A stretch of DNA of 64,000 bases from Sporosarcina psychrophila. Its GTDB lineage: Bacteria > Bacillota > Bacilli > Bacillales_A > Planococcaceae. Below, piece by piece: positions 43,983 to 52,909 of this stretch (position 1 is the stretch's first letter; every line of letters starts with the position of its first letter). The stretch lies in NCBI RefSeq assembly GCF_001590685.1, contig NZ_CP014616.1, positions 4,153,001 to 4,217,000 of the forward strand, read 5' to 3'. The position numbers and the translations under genes are program-made. A model generated the notes under the pieces. That model saw nothing but the letters and a program-made list of their open reading frames with translations, ran no database searches and had not been told where the DNA came from.

Positions 43983-45179
43983 TTATTCCGATTTTGCTAC
44001 TTCAATCATAATTGCGTCGCCTTGGCCTCCGCCTGAACAAATTGCTGCAATACCGATACCGCCACCTTGGCGTTTCAGTTCATGCGCAAGTGTTAAGATA
44101 ATACGCGCTCCGCTTGCGCCAATCGGGTGGCCGAGTGCGACTGCACCGCCATTGACGTTCACTTTTTCAGGATCCAGTTCTGCAATTTGTGAACTTGCGA
44201 GAGCAACAGCTGCGAATGCTTCGTTTATTTCAAAGAGTTTTATATCTTCTAGTTTCTTACCCGTCTTTTTAAGTAATGCATTAATGACAAGCCCAGGTGT
44301 TTGCGGGAAGTTTGCAGGTTCTATAGCCACTTCTGCATGACCAATAATGACTGCTAATGGTGTTTTCCCTTCTTTTAGCGCACGCTCTTCATTCATCAAC
44401 ACAAGTGCACATGCTCCGTCATTTACGCCTGGTGCGTTTCCTGCCGTAATTGTGCCGTCCTTGCCGAATGCCGGTCGCAATTTCGCCAGTGATTCGAGCG
44501 ATGTGTTGCGGCGTGGTGCTTCATCCGTATCGACTAAAATCGGATCTCCTTTACGCTGTTGAATTTCAACCAGAACGATTTCTTCCGCGAACAATCCTGC
44601 GTCGATCGCTTGCAATGCACGTTCATGACTTCGGAGCGACCATGCGTCCTGTGCAACGCGCGTCAGTGCAAATTCTTCAGCTGTCGAGTTACCGTATGTG
44701 CCCATATGAACGCGGTCGGGTGAGAATGAACAAGAAAGTCCATCGTAGATCATACCGTCGATCAGTTCTGCATCACCCATTTTCAACCCAAATCGTGCTT
44801 TTGGTACGTAGTAAGGGGCATTGGACATAGACTCCATACCGCCCGCAACAATAACTTCTTCATCGCCAAGACGGATCAACTGGTCGCCAAGTGTGACGCT
44901 GCGCATGCCTGATGCACATACTTTGTTGATGGTCTCCGTTTTCACCGACCAAGGAAGTCCACCTTTCGTCGCTGCTTGCCTAGAAGGAATTTGACCTTGG
45001 CCTGCTTGCAATACCGTTCCGATGATGACTTCACCGACTTCATCTGCTTTCACGCCCGCACGATTTAATGCATCTTTGATAGCAATCCCCCCAAGCTCGC
45101 TTGCCGTCAGTGACTTTAACGCTCCGCCAAATTTTGCGAATGGTGTTCTTGCCCCATTTACTATGACCGTTCTTCCCAT
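43983..45179 (-). CDS. mmgA: Acetyl-CoA C-acetyltransferase (thiolase)
   Basis: 398 residues. [11 protein letters not shown] holds the acylated Cys, [11 protein letters not shown] the His, and CSGGGQGDA the second Cys. First gene of the acyl-CoA operon (thiolase, hydroxyacyl dehydrogenase, two acyl dehydrogenases, TetR, icmF). ATG at 45179 follows AAAGGGG. Confidence 0.94.
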   Translation of the reverse strand: MGRTVIVNGARTPFAKFGGALKSLTASELGGIAIKDALNRAGVKADEVGEVIIGTVLQAGQGQIPSRQAATKGGLPWSVKTETINKVCASGMRSVTLGDQLIRLGDEEVIVAGGMESMSNAPYYVPKARFGLKMGDAELIDGMIYDGLSCSFSPDRVHMGTYGNSTAEEFALTRVAQDAWSLRSHERALQAIDAGLFAEEIVLVEIQQRKGDPILVDTDEAPRRNTSLESLAKLRPAFGKDGTITAGNAPGVNDGACALVLMNEERALKEGKTPLAVIIGHAEVAIEPANFPQTPGLVINALLKKTGKKLEDIKLFEINEAFAAVALASSQIAELDPEKVNVNGGAVALGHPIGASGARIILTLAHELKRQGGGIGIAAICSGGGQGDAIMIEVAKSE

Positions 45180-45234
45180 ATCTATCGCCCCTTTGATGAT
45201 TGTTGGTAACGCTTTCATTCTCATTTGAATTGAG

Positions 45235-45252
45235 CGACTGAACGCTCGCTCG
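45235..45252. promoter_or_regulatory. FadR-like palindrome upstream of the thiolase operon
   Basis: CGACTGAACGCTCGCTCG, 56-73 bp before mmgA. It shares GACTGAACGCTC with the site before fadF, and its departures keep much of the dyad. It is a candidate operator for the TetR regulator at 40 kb. No binding is shown. Confidence 0.45.
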
Positions 45253-45264
45253 ATAAGAGTTTAA

Positions 45265-45291
45265 GAAAAAAGGAGTGTTTCCACTCCTTTT
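45265..45291 (-). terminator. Terminator after fadF
   Basis: AAAAGGAGTG.GAAA.CACTCCTTTTTT on the minus strand: a perfect stem with a four-base loop and a T-run, 65 bases past the fadF stop. Confidence 0.9.
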
Positions 45292-45356
45292 GATTTCACA
45301 AATCATAGTTCACTATTCTATTAATTGTACGACAATACTGATTGTTCCGCAATGGC

Positions 45357-47507
45357 TTATTGCAAAATAGACTCTACTTCAACCTCTTCAGCTGGCTGCC
45401 AATCCTCACCGAAAATCGAACGTTCTAGTAGTTCGGCGATGTCATATGTGCCAACAGACTCTTCTACTTCTTTCGCTTTCGTGCCGTCTGACAACATCGT
45501 CAAGCAGTATGGACAGCCGGATGATATGATTCCCGGGCTGACTTCAAGTGCTTGTTCTGTACGAGCAACGTTGATACGGTGGCCAGTGTCTTCTTCCATC
45601 CACATAAGTCCTCCGCCCGCTCCACAGCACATGCCGTCTTCACGATTACGTTTCATTTCGACGAGATTTACGCCAGGAATTGCTTTAAGAATTTCACGTG
45701 GTGGATCATAAACGTCATTGTATCTGCCTAGATAACATGAATCATGGAACGTAATTGTTTCGTCGATTGCATGCTCCGGTTTCAACTTCCCTTGGACAAC
45801 AAGTTCGTAAAGCATTTCCGTATGATGAACTACTTCTGCTTTAAATCCGAAGTCAGGGTATTCATTTTTGAAAATATTGTAGGCATGCGGATCAATCGTG
45901 ACAAGTTTTGTGACGCCTGCTTTTTCGAATTCTTCAATATTGGCGGTAGCCAACTCTTGGAATAAAAACTCATTCCCTAAACGACGCGGTGTATCTCCAG
46001 AGTTCTTCTCTTTATTGCCAAGAATGGCGAACTTGATGCCCGCTTCATTCATAAGATGGACAAATGATAGGGCAATTTTTTGTGAGCGGTTGTCGAATGA
46101 CCCCATCGAACCCACCCAGAACAGGTAGTCAAATTCTTCGCCCGCTTTTTTCAATTCTTTAACCGTTGGAATATGAAGATCTGGACGTGCATCTCTCCAG
46201 TTTTCTTTCTCTTTACGGTTAAGCCCCCATGGATTCCCTTGACGTTCGATGTTTGTCATCGCGCGCTGTGCATCCGGATCCATTTTCCCTTCTGTCATAA
46301 CAAGATAACGGCGAAGGTCAATGATTTTATCAACGTGTTCATTCATAACCGGACATTGGTCTTCACAGTTACGACATGTTGTACAAGCCCAGATTTCCTC
46401 TTCCGTGATGATATCGCCGATGAGGGACGGGTTGTAAATGTCATCCATTGTAGCGCCTTCAAGTCCAGCTGCAAATGCAATCTGGTTGCCTTTTGTTTTA
46501 TTGAACGCGAGTGTTGGTACCCACGGTTTCTGCTTTGTCACAAGTGCACCTGTATTTGTCAGGTTATCACGTAGTTTCGTTATGAGATCCATCGGAGACA
46601 GCATTTTACCTGTTCCAGATGCTGGACACATATTCGTACAACGTCCACATTCAACACAAGCGTATAAGTCGATCATTTGCAGCTGCGTGAAGTCAGTTAT
46701 TTTACCTACTCCAAGCGGCGGCATCTCTTCTCCTTCTTCTACATCTTCCAATGCTTCGAAGTCGATTGGCTTTAAACGGCCTGCATGATCAAGACGGTGG
46801 AAATAAACGTTAGCAGGTCCTGCGATCAAGTGCGCATGTTTCGATTGTGGCACATAGACAAGGAACGTCAGTAAGATTAGCAGATGGATCCACCAAGCAA
46901 TGAAGAATATGACGGCCGCCCCAGTTTCCGGCATGAAACTGAATACTGTAGCAATCGTCGATGCGATTGGTTCCATCCATGTCGTTTCATGTCCTTGCCA
47001 AATCATGTTCATACCGTTTGCAAGTAATGTTGAAAGCATGAGTCCCCCGATGAAAATAAGGACAAGTCCGGATTTCCACCCACGTTTTAAACGTACGAGC
47101 TTCTCAACATAACGGCGGTGGAATGCCCACACTACCGCGACAAGTATTGTCACAGCAACGATTTCCTGGAAGATTGTAAAGACAGGATATACTGAACCAA
47201 ATGGTAAGTGGGATCCCGGTTTTAACCCTTTCCAGACAAGATCGATAGCTCCAAACTGTACGAGTAAAAACCCGTAGAAAAACATAACGTGGATAGCTCC
47301 ACTCTTTTTATCTTTTAATAATTTCTTTTGTCCGAAGACGTAAATCCATATTTTGCGGAGACGTTCCGAAATGTTATTATCAAACTCTTCTTTTCTCCCC
47401 AATTTGATAAATTGAATCCGTGTTTTGATTAGATATGTGAACAACGCAAGCGCGTAGGCCACGACTGCGAGAAACAAAATCCAGTTGGCAATGATCAATG
47501 GATGCAT
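45357..47507 (-). CDS. fadF: FadF-type Fe-S oxidoreductase (acyl-CoA oxidation electron transfer)
   Basis: 716 residues. About five to six membrane helices in residues 1-225, then two 4Fe-4S motifs (CVECGRCTNMCP near 290 and CTTCRNCEDQCP near 380), then paired CCG domains (HDSCYLGRYN, CCGAGGG, CPYCLTML) as in heterodisulfide-reductase-like subunits. In B. subtilis FadF (YwjF) sits with acdA and is thought to carry electrons from ETF to the membrane quinone pool. It has its own promoter with an overlapping palindrome. Confidence 0.92.
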   Translation of the reverse strand: MHPLIIANWILFLAVVAYALALFTYLIKTRIQFIKLGRKEEFDNNISERLRKIWIYVFGQKKLLKDKKSGAIHVMFFYGFLLVQFGAIDLVWKGLKPGSHLPFGSVYPVFTIFQEIVAVTILVAVVWAFHRRYVEKLVRLKRGWKSGLVLIFIGGLMLSTLLANGMNMIWQGHETTWMEPIASTIATVFSFMPETGAAVIFFIAWWIHLLILLTFLVYVPQSKHAHLIAGPANVYFHRLDHAGRLKPIDFEALEDVEEGEEMPPLGVGKITDFTQLQMIDLYACVECGRCTNMCPASGTGKMLSPMDLITKLRDNLTNTGALVTKQKPWVPTLAFNKTKGNQIAFAAGLEGATMDDIYNPSLIGDIITEEEIWACTTCRNCEDQCPVMNEHVDKIIDLRRYLVMTEGKMDPDAQRAMTNIERQGNPWGLNRKEKENWRDARPDLHIPTVKELKKAGEEFDYLFWVGSMGSFDNRSQKIALSFVHLMNEAGIKFAILGNKEKNSGDTPRRLGNEFLFQELATANIEEFEKAGVTKLVTIDPHAYNIFKNEYPDFGFKAEVVHHTEMLYELVVQGKLKPEHAIDETITFHDSCYLGRYNDVYDPPREILKAIPGVNLVEMKRNREDGMCCGAGGGLMWMEEDTGHRINVARTEQALEVSPGIISSGCPYCLTMLSDGTKAKEVEESVGTYDIAELLERSIFGEDWQPAEEVEVESILQ

Positions 47508-47588
47508 TTATTCTCTCCCCTTCCCTTGTTGTTTGAATAGTACAGATAGTGTAGTCGAAAATAAGTATCGTGTCGATGTCTATTTTCT

Positions 47589-47617
47589 AGTTTAATTATG
47601 AATGAGCGTTCAGTCAA
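47589..47617 (-). promoter_or_regulatory. fadF promoter overlapped by an 18-bp palindrome
   Basis: Minus strand TTGACT (47612-47617), 17 bases, TAAACT (47589-47594). The palindrome TGAATGAGCGTTCAGTCA (47599-47616) covers the -35 and spacer, so a bound repressor would block polymerase. B. subtilis FadR sites have the related pattern TGAATGA...TCATTCA. Confidence 0.6.
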
Positions 47618-47666
47618 CTAAAAGTTTTGATAGTTTTGAGATATTGGTGAAATTAGTTGGAGGGTT

Positions 47667-47990
47667 GGTGGAAGATATGATTGGTAGGAGGGTTATATGA
47701 TCGGGTGGCTGGTGGATATGATTGGCGCGGCGATAATATGATTGGGTGGCTGGCGGATATGATCGGCGCGACGGTTATATGATCGGTGGCTGGCGGATAT
47801 GATCGACAAGACAATTATATGATCGGTTAGCCAGCGGATATGATCGGCAAGACGATTATATGATCGGTGGCTGGCGGATATGATCGACAAGACAATTATA
47901 TGATCGGTTAGCCAGCGGATATGATCGGCAGGACGGTTATATGATCGGTCAGCCTGCAGATTTGATCGGTAGGAGGTTTATATGATCGGT
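47667..47990. repeat. ATATGATCGG tandem array 2 (16 units)
   Basis: Cores start at 47675, 47695, 47716, 47736, 47757, 47777, 47797, 47817, 47838, 47858, 47878, 47898, 47919, 47939, 47960 and 47980. All but the first carry GATC or a one-base variant. Spacers alternate between a CAAGACGATT type and a TGGCTGGCGG type, so the true unit is a dimer of 40-41 bp. It fills the gap between the cblS terminator and the fadF promoter. Confidence 0.93.
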
Positions 47991-48005
47991 CTCACTATTA
48001 AAAGT

Positions 48006-48036
48006 TAGAAAAACCTGCAAAGACAATGCAGGTTTT
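48006..48036 (-). terminator. Terminator after cblS
   Basis: Minus strand AAAACCTGCA.TTGTCTT.TGCAGGTTTTT, overlapping the cblS stop codon. It ends the cobalamin operon. Array 2 begins right behind it. Confidence 0.88.
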
Positions 48037-48718
48037 AAGTAATCATCATTAGTTTATTCAAATGGACACCGAAAAATGCTTTAGCTTCCTCGATATTCAT
48101 TTCAGGAATGGCTAGAAGAACCACTGTCGACGGTCCCGCTGATTTCATCGAATCCAGCGCGGTTTCGACGCGCGCTTCCTTAATGCCAGTTAACAAACGG
48201 ACCTCTTGTAAAATCCCGCTTGAGCCAACTGGCCAGATTTGATGGACGATTTCACTTTTCATTGCCTCGTGAATTAGCCGGACGGACGCAATTTCATCTA
48301 CGCGAGTTCGCACTTCATCTCCAACGAGCGGTGTGCCGTAAGTAAACCATACACTATTTTTCGGAGCTGGTGCTTCCATCTTTTTGCCGATGATGGTTAC
48401 TGCCATCGCTGACTGAACAAGCTCCATATTGGTTTCTGAACTGCCATTAATGGGAGGAACTTCAAGCCCCGCCTCGTGGAATAAATCCGTCACGCCTATC
48501 ACATAATTTTTCCAACTCGTGCTGCCGCTAAAATTATGGACGAGGATTGAAACAGGTTCTGCATGCGTCACCCACTGTTCAAGCAATGCGACGCGAGCTG
48601 CAAAATACGCTGTGACGCGATCCGGAACATTAACTATATCCTGCAACTTTTCGCCGATGCCACCTGAATTATCCGTTGTCACGATGAAACCGTTGCCGAT
48701 ATCAATGGCATTTCTCAT
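48035..48718 (-). CDS. cblS: Alpha-ribazole kinase CblS (AIR-synthase-like)
   Basis: 227 residues with the PurM/AIR-synthase-type N-terminus (DNSGGIGEKLQD, then the AARVALLEQW helix). In Listeria and Geobacillus, CblS phosphorylates alpha-ribazole brought in by CblT, feeding the lower-ligand arm of cobalamin assembly. The call rests on this motif, the 4-bp overlap with cblT and the cobalamin operon around it. It implies the cell salvages alpha-ribazole rather than making it with CobT. Confidence 0.75.
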   Translation of the reverse strand: MRNAIDIGNGFIVTTDNSGGIGEKLQDIVNVPDRVTAYFAARVALLEQWVTHAEPVSILVHNFSGSTSWKNYVIGVTDLFHEAGLEVPPINGSSETNMELVQSAMAVTIIGKKMEAPAPKNSVWFTYGTPLVGDEVRTRVDEIASVRLIHEAMKSEIVHQIWPVGSSGILQEVRLLTGIKEARVETALDSMKSAGPSTVVLLAIPEMNIEEAKAFFGVHLNKLMMIT

Positions 48719-49200
48719 CGAAGTGCCCCCATGCGACTATCAACCACATGCTGAAGTGACGGCAGAACGACCGCTGCAACAACTGCGTTAACGATTGTCG
48801 CGAGCAAGAGAAATGGAACTGCTCCGAGGAAAAATGCCGGTGAAATCAGGAAATAAAACGGCAGCGGTGCGATTAAACCATTTGCCACTATGAAAAAAAT
48901 CCACTTCGTTAGATTGCGTCCCGCTTTGTGTAGGCGTGCAAAGACGATAACGATGACGAACATTTCAAGTGCAACGAGCACATGAAATGGACCTAACAGA
49001 AACCCCGAATTCATAGCGGAGGCCATGTGCCCAAGCATCCCGACTACCCCCGAAAATACCGGCGGGAGAAAGGCCACGGAAATGAGTGCCGGGACAGTAT
49101 CAAGTGCCAATGAACCAATGCCGGATGGGATTTTGATTAATCCACCGATAACACAAAGGGCTACAAAAAAAGCCGCCAATGTGAGCCGTTTCAATTGCAT
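48715..49200 (-). CDS. cblT: Alpha-ribazole transporter CblT (ECF S-component-like)
   Basis: 161 residues with about five hydrophobic helices and the IKIPSGIGSLALDTVPAL motif of vitamin S components. Paired with cblS by an ATGA overlap. In Listeria CblT takes up alpha-ribazole. No ECF energising genes are in the window. Confidence 0.75.
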   Translation of the reverse strand: MQLKRLTLAAFFVALCVIGGLIKIPSGIGSLALDTVPALISVAFLPPVFSGVVGMLGHMASAMNSGFLLGPFHVLVALEMFVIVIVFARLHKAGRNLTKWIFFIVANGLIAPLPFYFLISPAFFLGAVPFLLLATIVNAVVAAVVLPSLQHVVDSRMGALR

Positions 49201-49203
49201 TGA

Positions 49204-49785
49204 TTAATCCTCCTTCTTCTTATCCGTTCTGAACACTTTAGCACTTCTTACGTATTCATTATCCGGTACGTTAACCCGGGAATTCGCAATGCGCGCTGCA
49301 ACGAAAAGATAATCGGAAAGCCTGTTCAAATAACGTTGTACTACTGCCGGTACATCTTCTTCTGCTTTTAAAAGTGTAACCGTCTGGCGTTCTGCGCGTC
49401 TCGCAACAGTTCGTGCAATATGAAGTGTTGCAGCAGCAGGCGATCCACCTGGTAAGATGAATTTCTCTAATGGCGGCGCTTCTTCCATTAGCACGTCAAT
49501 GCGTTGCTCAAGCACATCAACAGGTTCCTCAGACAATTTGTAATGACGTTCTTTCATAACGTTTGCAAGGTCGCCCCCACCATCGAATAATTCGTTTTGA
49601 ATGGCTTCCAAATCTGTCAGCATATCCGCAAAAATTGCAGGATCGAGTTCCGTCATTGCTTTACCGACAAATGAATTCAATTCATCCATCGTGCCATATG
49701 CTTCAACACGCAGGCTGTCTTTGTCGACGCGGCCCCCTATTAAACTTGTTTTCCCTTTATCCCCTGTGCGTGTGTAAATTTTCAT
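49204..49785 (-). CDS. pduO: Cob(I)alamin adenosyltransferase, PduO type
   Basis: 193 residues. TRTGDKGKTSLIGG is the ATP-binding N-terminus, and FILPGGSPAAATLHIARTVARRAER and NRLSDYLFVAAR are active-site signatures. Makes adenosylcobalamin, the cofactor IcmF needs. ATG at 49785 follows AAAAGGGGAG and overlaps the preceding gene by 4 bp. Confidence 0.94.
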   Translation of the reverse strand: MKIYTRTGDKGKTSLIGGRVDKDSLRVEAYGTMDELNSFVGKAMTELDPAIFADMLTDLEAIQNELFDGGGDLANVMKERHYKLSEEPVDVLEQRIDVLMEEAPPLEKFILPGGSPAAATLHIARTVARRAERQTVTLLKAEEDVPAVVQRYLNRLSDYLFVAARIANSRVNVPDNEYVRSAKVFRTDKKKED

Positions 49786-50204
49786 TGTTGTTCTCCCCTT
49801 TTCTTTAAAGTTTTTGCCAAGCCATACCAAATTCTTGTCACTTCATCCGCTTCCGCCATTAATTGCTGATAAAGCCGACCGCAAGCATCGCGTAATTTTC
49901 GCTGGTCTGCATCGATAGGAACGATTCCCCGTCCAATATCGGTTAATATAAAAACTGTCTGACGGTCCTTGGCGATGCAACTCATTACATATTCAATGGC
50001 CGCTTGTTCCGGTAAATTCGTTTCCGCAAGCCACTTCTCGACTCCAGCTATGACAGTCGTCTGAACGGTTTCCCTATCCACTATGAAACTATCTCCCAGA
50101 CAATTTCCTTCTACCCAGTGTACGTTTTCTTGCCCCTGCTCGGTCAGCCATTTTCTTACGTATTCTCGTTTGCCGTTATGGGCACCGCCGATATAGACGT
50201 GCAT
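49782..50204 (-). CDS. Second CobU-like protein (short)
   Basis: 140 residues. GGAHNGKREYVRKWL is a P-loop-like start and TDIGRGIVPIDADQRKLRDACGRLYQQL corresponds to the C-terminal GxGIVP...R..RD..GRLNQ region of CobU/CobP. It is about 40 residues shorter than CobU and the middle is divergent. The gene at 52.3-52.9 kb has the fuller CobU sequence, so the two may share or split the kinase and guanylyltransferase roles; this is inference. ATG at 50204 follows GGAGGGGGAG and overlaps cobC by 49 bp. Confidence 0.75.
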   Translation of the reverse strand: MHVYIGGAHNGKREYVRKWLTEQGQENVHWVEGNCLGDSFIVDRETVQTTVIAGVEKWLAETNLPEQAAIEYVMSCIAKDRQTVFILTDIGRGIVPIDADQRKLRDACGRLYQQLMAEADEVTRIWYGLAKTLKKRGEQQ

Positions 50205-50749
50205 GACTCCCCCTCCTCGAATGCTTTGTCGCTTTCCCATTCAAATCGGTAACCCGTTCCGTGCGGGATGTCCCACGACCAAAAACCTTTATCTTCAGAT
50301 GAAAACTTCGTCAAGACTACGCGAATAGGTCCCCCATGTGTCACGACAACCGCCTTGTTCGGCAATTGTTTCACTGCAGCCACTACCCGCCTTTCTAGAT
50401 CTGTTAAACTTTCACCATTTAATGGTGCGAATTCATATGGATCATCAATCCATTTGCGATAGTCCTTATTCTTTTCAAGTTCCGCATATGTTTTCCCTTC
50501 AAACTCGCCAAAATTACATTCGCGCCAACTGGCAGTTGTTTCAATAGACGCATCTGGGAAATAGCGAGCAGCACTTTGTTTTGCACGACGAAGATCACTG
50601 CTGTAAACGTGTATCGGGGCTTCGGGTAGACGCCAATTCAAATTAGCCGAATCTAAAATCGGTTCATCTGTCCAGCCAATATATTTCCGTTCTTTATTGC
50701 CCAAAGTAGGAAGATGCCGGATTAGATAAAGCACAAAACGGCTAGCCAT
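50156..50749 (-). CDS. cobC: Histidine phosphatase, likely alpha-ribazole phosphatase CobC
   Basis: 197 residues. The catalytic motif is LIRHLPT (Arg-His), the second His lies in VVTHGGPIRVVL, and the acid in RECNFGEFEGKT. Operon context points to removal of phosphate from alpha-ribazole phosphate or adenosylcobalamin phosphate. Overlaps cobS by 28 bp. Confidence 0.85.
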   Translation of the reverse strand: MASRFVLYLIRHLPTLGNKERKYIGWTDEPILDSANLNWRLPEAPIHVYSSDLRRAKQSAARYFPDASIETTASWRECNFGEFEGKTYAELEKNKDYRKWIDDPYEFAPLNGESLTDLERRVVAAVKQLPNKAVVVTHGGPIRVVLTKFSSEDKGFWSWDIPHGTGYRFEWESDKAFEEGESCTSISAVPITANENT

Positions 50750-51486
50750 AACAATACCTCCATTCCTTCAATGAAGGCACCACATAGGTCGCCTGTGACG
50801 CCTCCAAAATGCTTCAATGACCAGTTACGAAACGTGAAGAATGCGATTCCAATTATAACCGCTATCACAATTGGAATTAGTACACTTGTCAACATAAACC
50901 CTAGCGCGAATAAAGTCATTGCACTACTTACTAGCGTCCAGCTAATTAGTATATTTATTGAAATCATTTCTTTGAAAAAGTGTGCGATTCCTTTATCTTT
51001 TGCAAGACGTACCGTGGAGAAATATAGGTTCATAGTGGCTCTTGCTAGGAAAGGAATCGCTATAAACAGCGCAATATTCCCTGAACCACGCATCAGTATT
51101 TCATTGAACACAGCGATTTTCACGATGATCAATAAAACAAGCGCCATCGTTCCAAATGCACCAAGTCGCGGATCCTCTAGAATTTCGAGTCGTTTTTCGC
51201 GATCTTTGTATGAAAAGAATGCATCGCCCGTATCCGCCCAGCCATCCAGGTGCAAACCGCCGGTCAGTATGATAGCCGTCAATACGATAAAAACCGATGC
51301 AAGAAATGTTCCAACATGTAAATAATTCACTAGAAGTTCCGACACTCCGTACATCGCGAGCCCAATTGCCGCTCCAACGAAAGGTAGAGCCACATACATT
51401 GCTGTCACTTCTCTTCGTCCGAGTGGCAATTCTTTTCGAACGGGGATTGCCGTGAAAAATTGCATGGCTAGCAGTAATCCGTTCAT
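50722..51486 (-). CDS. cobS: Adenosylcobinamide-GDP ribazoletransferase (cobalamin synthase)
   Basis: 254 residues, about six membrane helices. TGGLHLDGWADTGDAFFSYKD is the Asp-rich metal-binding signature (split over 1200-bp-free core; key residues His, Asp, Asp). Joins adenosylcobinamide-GDP and alpha-ribazole(-phosphate). Overlaps cbiP by an ATGA. Confidence 0.93.
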   Translation of the reverse strand: MNGLLLAMQFFTAIPVRKELPLGRREVTAMYVALPFVGAAIGLAMYGVSELLVNYLHVGTFLASVFIVLTAIILTGGLHLDGWADTGDAFFSYKDREKRLEILEDPRLGAFGTMALVLLIIVKIAVFNEILMRGSGNIALFIAIPFLARATMNLYFSTVRLAKDKGIAHFFKEMISINILISWTLVSSAMTLFALGFMLTSVLIPIVIAVIIGIAFFTFRNWSLKHFGGVTGDLCGAFIEGMEVLLWLAVLCFI

Positions 51487-52319
51487 TCCATCTCTCCGGG
51501 TTGTGACAAAATTTCTTTGATAAGCGGCCAGTTGAGATGCGCTTTAACATGTTTTGCCCATGCATCATAGACGTCGATTCCCGCCGGTGCTTTCATTACC
51601 GGTCGATCCATATCTTCCTCTTCGATGCCATGATCGATTTTATACGGGATAACACCTGCCACTGGAACTCCAGTGTAGGATTCTATAAATTCAATCCCTT
51701 CTTGGAATAAAGAAACGTCACCGTGGAATTTATTGATAATAATAGCTTTGACACGTTTTCGATGCTCAGTTGGTAATAGTTGTAGCGTCCCGACGATTGA
51801 TGCGATAGCACCTCCGCGATCAATATCTGCCACCAAAATAGCAGGTACATCCGCAATTTCTGCCACCCGCATATTCACAATTTCCCTGTCGTTGAGATTC
51901 ACTTCTGCAGGACTACCCGCACCTTCAATAATGACCGTTTCGTACGTTGCTGCCAGTTTGGCAAGTGAGTTTTTAATCGCCTCAATTCCACGCGTGAAGA
52001 ACTGTTCGCGATACGCCATTCCAGCAATTGGACCAAATTTCTCTCCGAAAAAAAATACTTCCGATTTCATGTCCGCAACTAGTTTCAGCAAAATCGGATT
52101 CATATAAATCGATGGCTTCGTTCTAGCAGCCTGTGCTTGAATGAATTGTGCACGGCTCATTTCTTCGCCATTTTCCGTTATCGCTGAAAAACGAGACATG
52201 TTTTGCGATTTGAAGGGTGTTACCCGCACGCCTTCGTCCGATAAAATGCGGCACAACGCTGTACAAATCATCGTTTTTCCAGAGTCTGATGCTGTTCCTA
52301 AAACAATTAGTCCATTCAC
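51483..52319 (-). CDS. cbiP: Cobyric acid synthase CbiP/CobQ lacking the glutaminase domain
   Basis: 278 residues, against about 500 for CobQ/CbiP. The dethiobiotin-synthetase-like ATPase domain is whole: TASDSGKTMICTALCRIL P-loop, PFKSQNMS, EGAGSPAEVNL, DIDRGGAIASI, NKFHGD. At about residue 232 the sequence jumps from YKIDHGIEEED to a tail (YDAWAKHVKAHLNWPLIKEIL) resembling the extreme C-terminus of full-length CobQ, so the glutaminase domain appears cut out rather than the gene merely cut short. Without it, amidation would need free ammonia. No corrin-ring genes lie nearby, so it may be a relic or have a new substrate. Confidence 0.82.
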   Translation of the reverse strand: MNGLIVLGTASDSGKTMICTALCRILSDEGVRVTPFKSQNMSRFSAITENGEEMSRAQFIQAQAARTKPSIYMNPILLKLVADMKSEVFFFGEKFGPIAGMAYREQFFTRGIEAIKNSLAKLAATYETVIIEGAGSPAEVNLNDREIVNMRVAEIADVPAILVADIDRGGAIASIVGTLQLLPTEHRKRVKAIIINKFHGDVSLFQEGIEFIESYTGVPVAGVIPYKIDHGIEEEDMDRPVMKAPAGIDVYDAWAKHVKAHLNWPLIKEILSQPGEME

Positions 52320-52909
52320 TGCGTCATCTCCTGTCGTTCATTCTTCCATATGAGTGGGATTCCGTAATCCATTTCAATTGCTGTATCTGCTTTTGAGACA
52401 AGCGCTTGGTGAATACGGCCAATCCATTTACTGTAGAATTCCGTTTCAGCATATTCTGATGGCAGTTCGTCTAGGACTTCATTCGAAACAATAACGAGAT
52501 GGGCGGCTTGCGACACTAGTGTGTCAATCGTTGTGTACAACTGTGTTTCCTTGCGCTCCATACAACCCGCTTGTCCAATACAAGGTTTTCCTGACTCCCA
52601 ACCTGTGTATAACTCATTTGCTAACCATGTCGTCAGGCAATCCCATAACACGTAATCCCCCGGTTGAATGGAGGGCGATACCTTTTCCAGCTCGACTGGT
52701 TGTTCAAGGGTTGTCCAACTATGAGTGGAACGATCCGATTTGTGATGTTCAATACGCGCCTGCATTTCTGAGTCCGTTGCGACGCCGGAGGCAATGTAAA
52801 CTAGCCGGGCCGCATTTTTCTGCGCTTCATGAACAAGCAGCTTTTCTGCATAGGAGCTTTTCCCGCTTCTAACGCCGCCACTTATGAACGTCAGTTTTCC
52901 GCGAACCAT
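52316..52909 (-). CDS. cobU: Adenosylcobinamide kinase / guanylyltransferase CobU
   Basis: 197 residues. ISGGVRSGKSSYAEKL is the P-loop, VYIASG and ARIEHHKSDR (guanylated His region) follow, then VSNEVLDELPSEYAET. Start ATG at 52909 follows GGAGGAG. The usual GxGIVP after VSNEV is DELPSEY here, a departure. Overlaps cobD by 19 bp and cbiP by 4. Confidence 0.88.
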   Translation of the reverse strand: MVRGKLTFISGGVRSGKSSYAEKLLVHEAQKNAARLVYIASGVATDSEMQARIEHHKSDRSTHSWTTLEQPVELEKVSPSIQPGDYVLWDCLTTWLANELYTGWESGKPCIGQAGCMERKETQLYTTIDTLVSQAAHLVIVSNEVLDELPSEYAETEFYSKWIGRIHQALVSKADTAIEMDYGIPLIWKNERQEMTQ

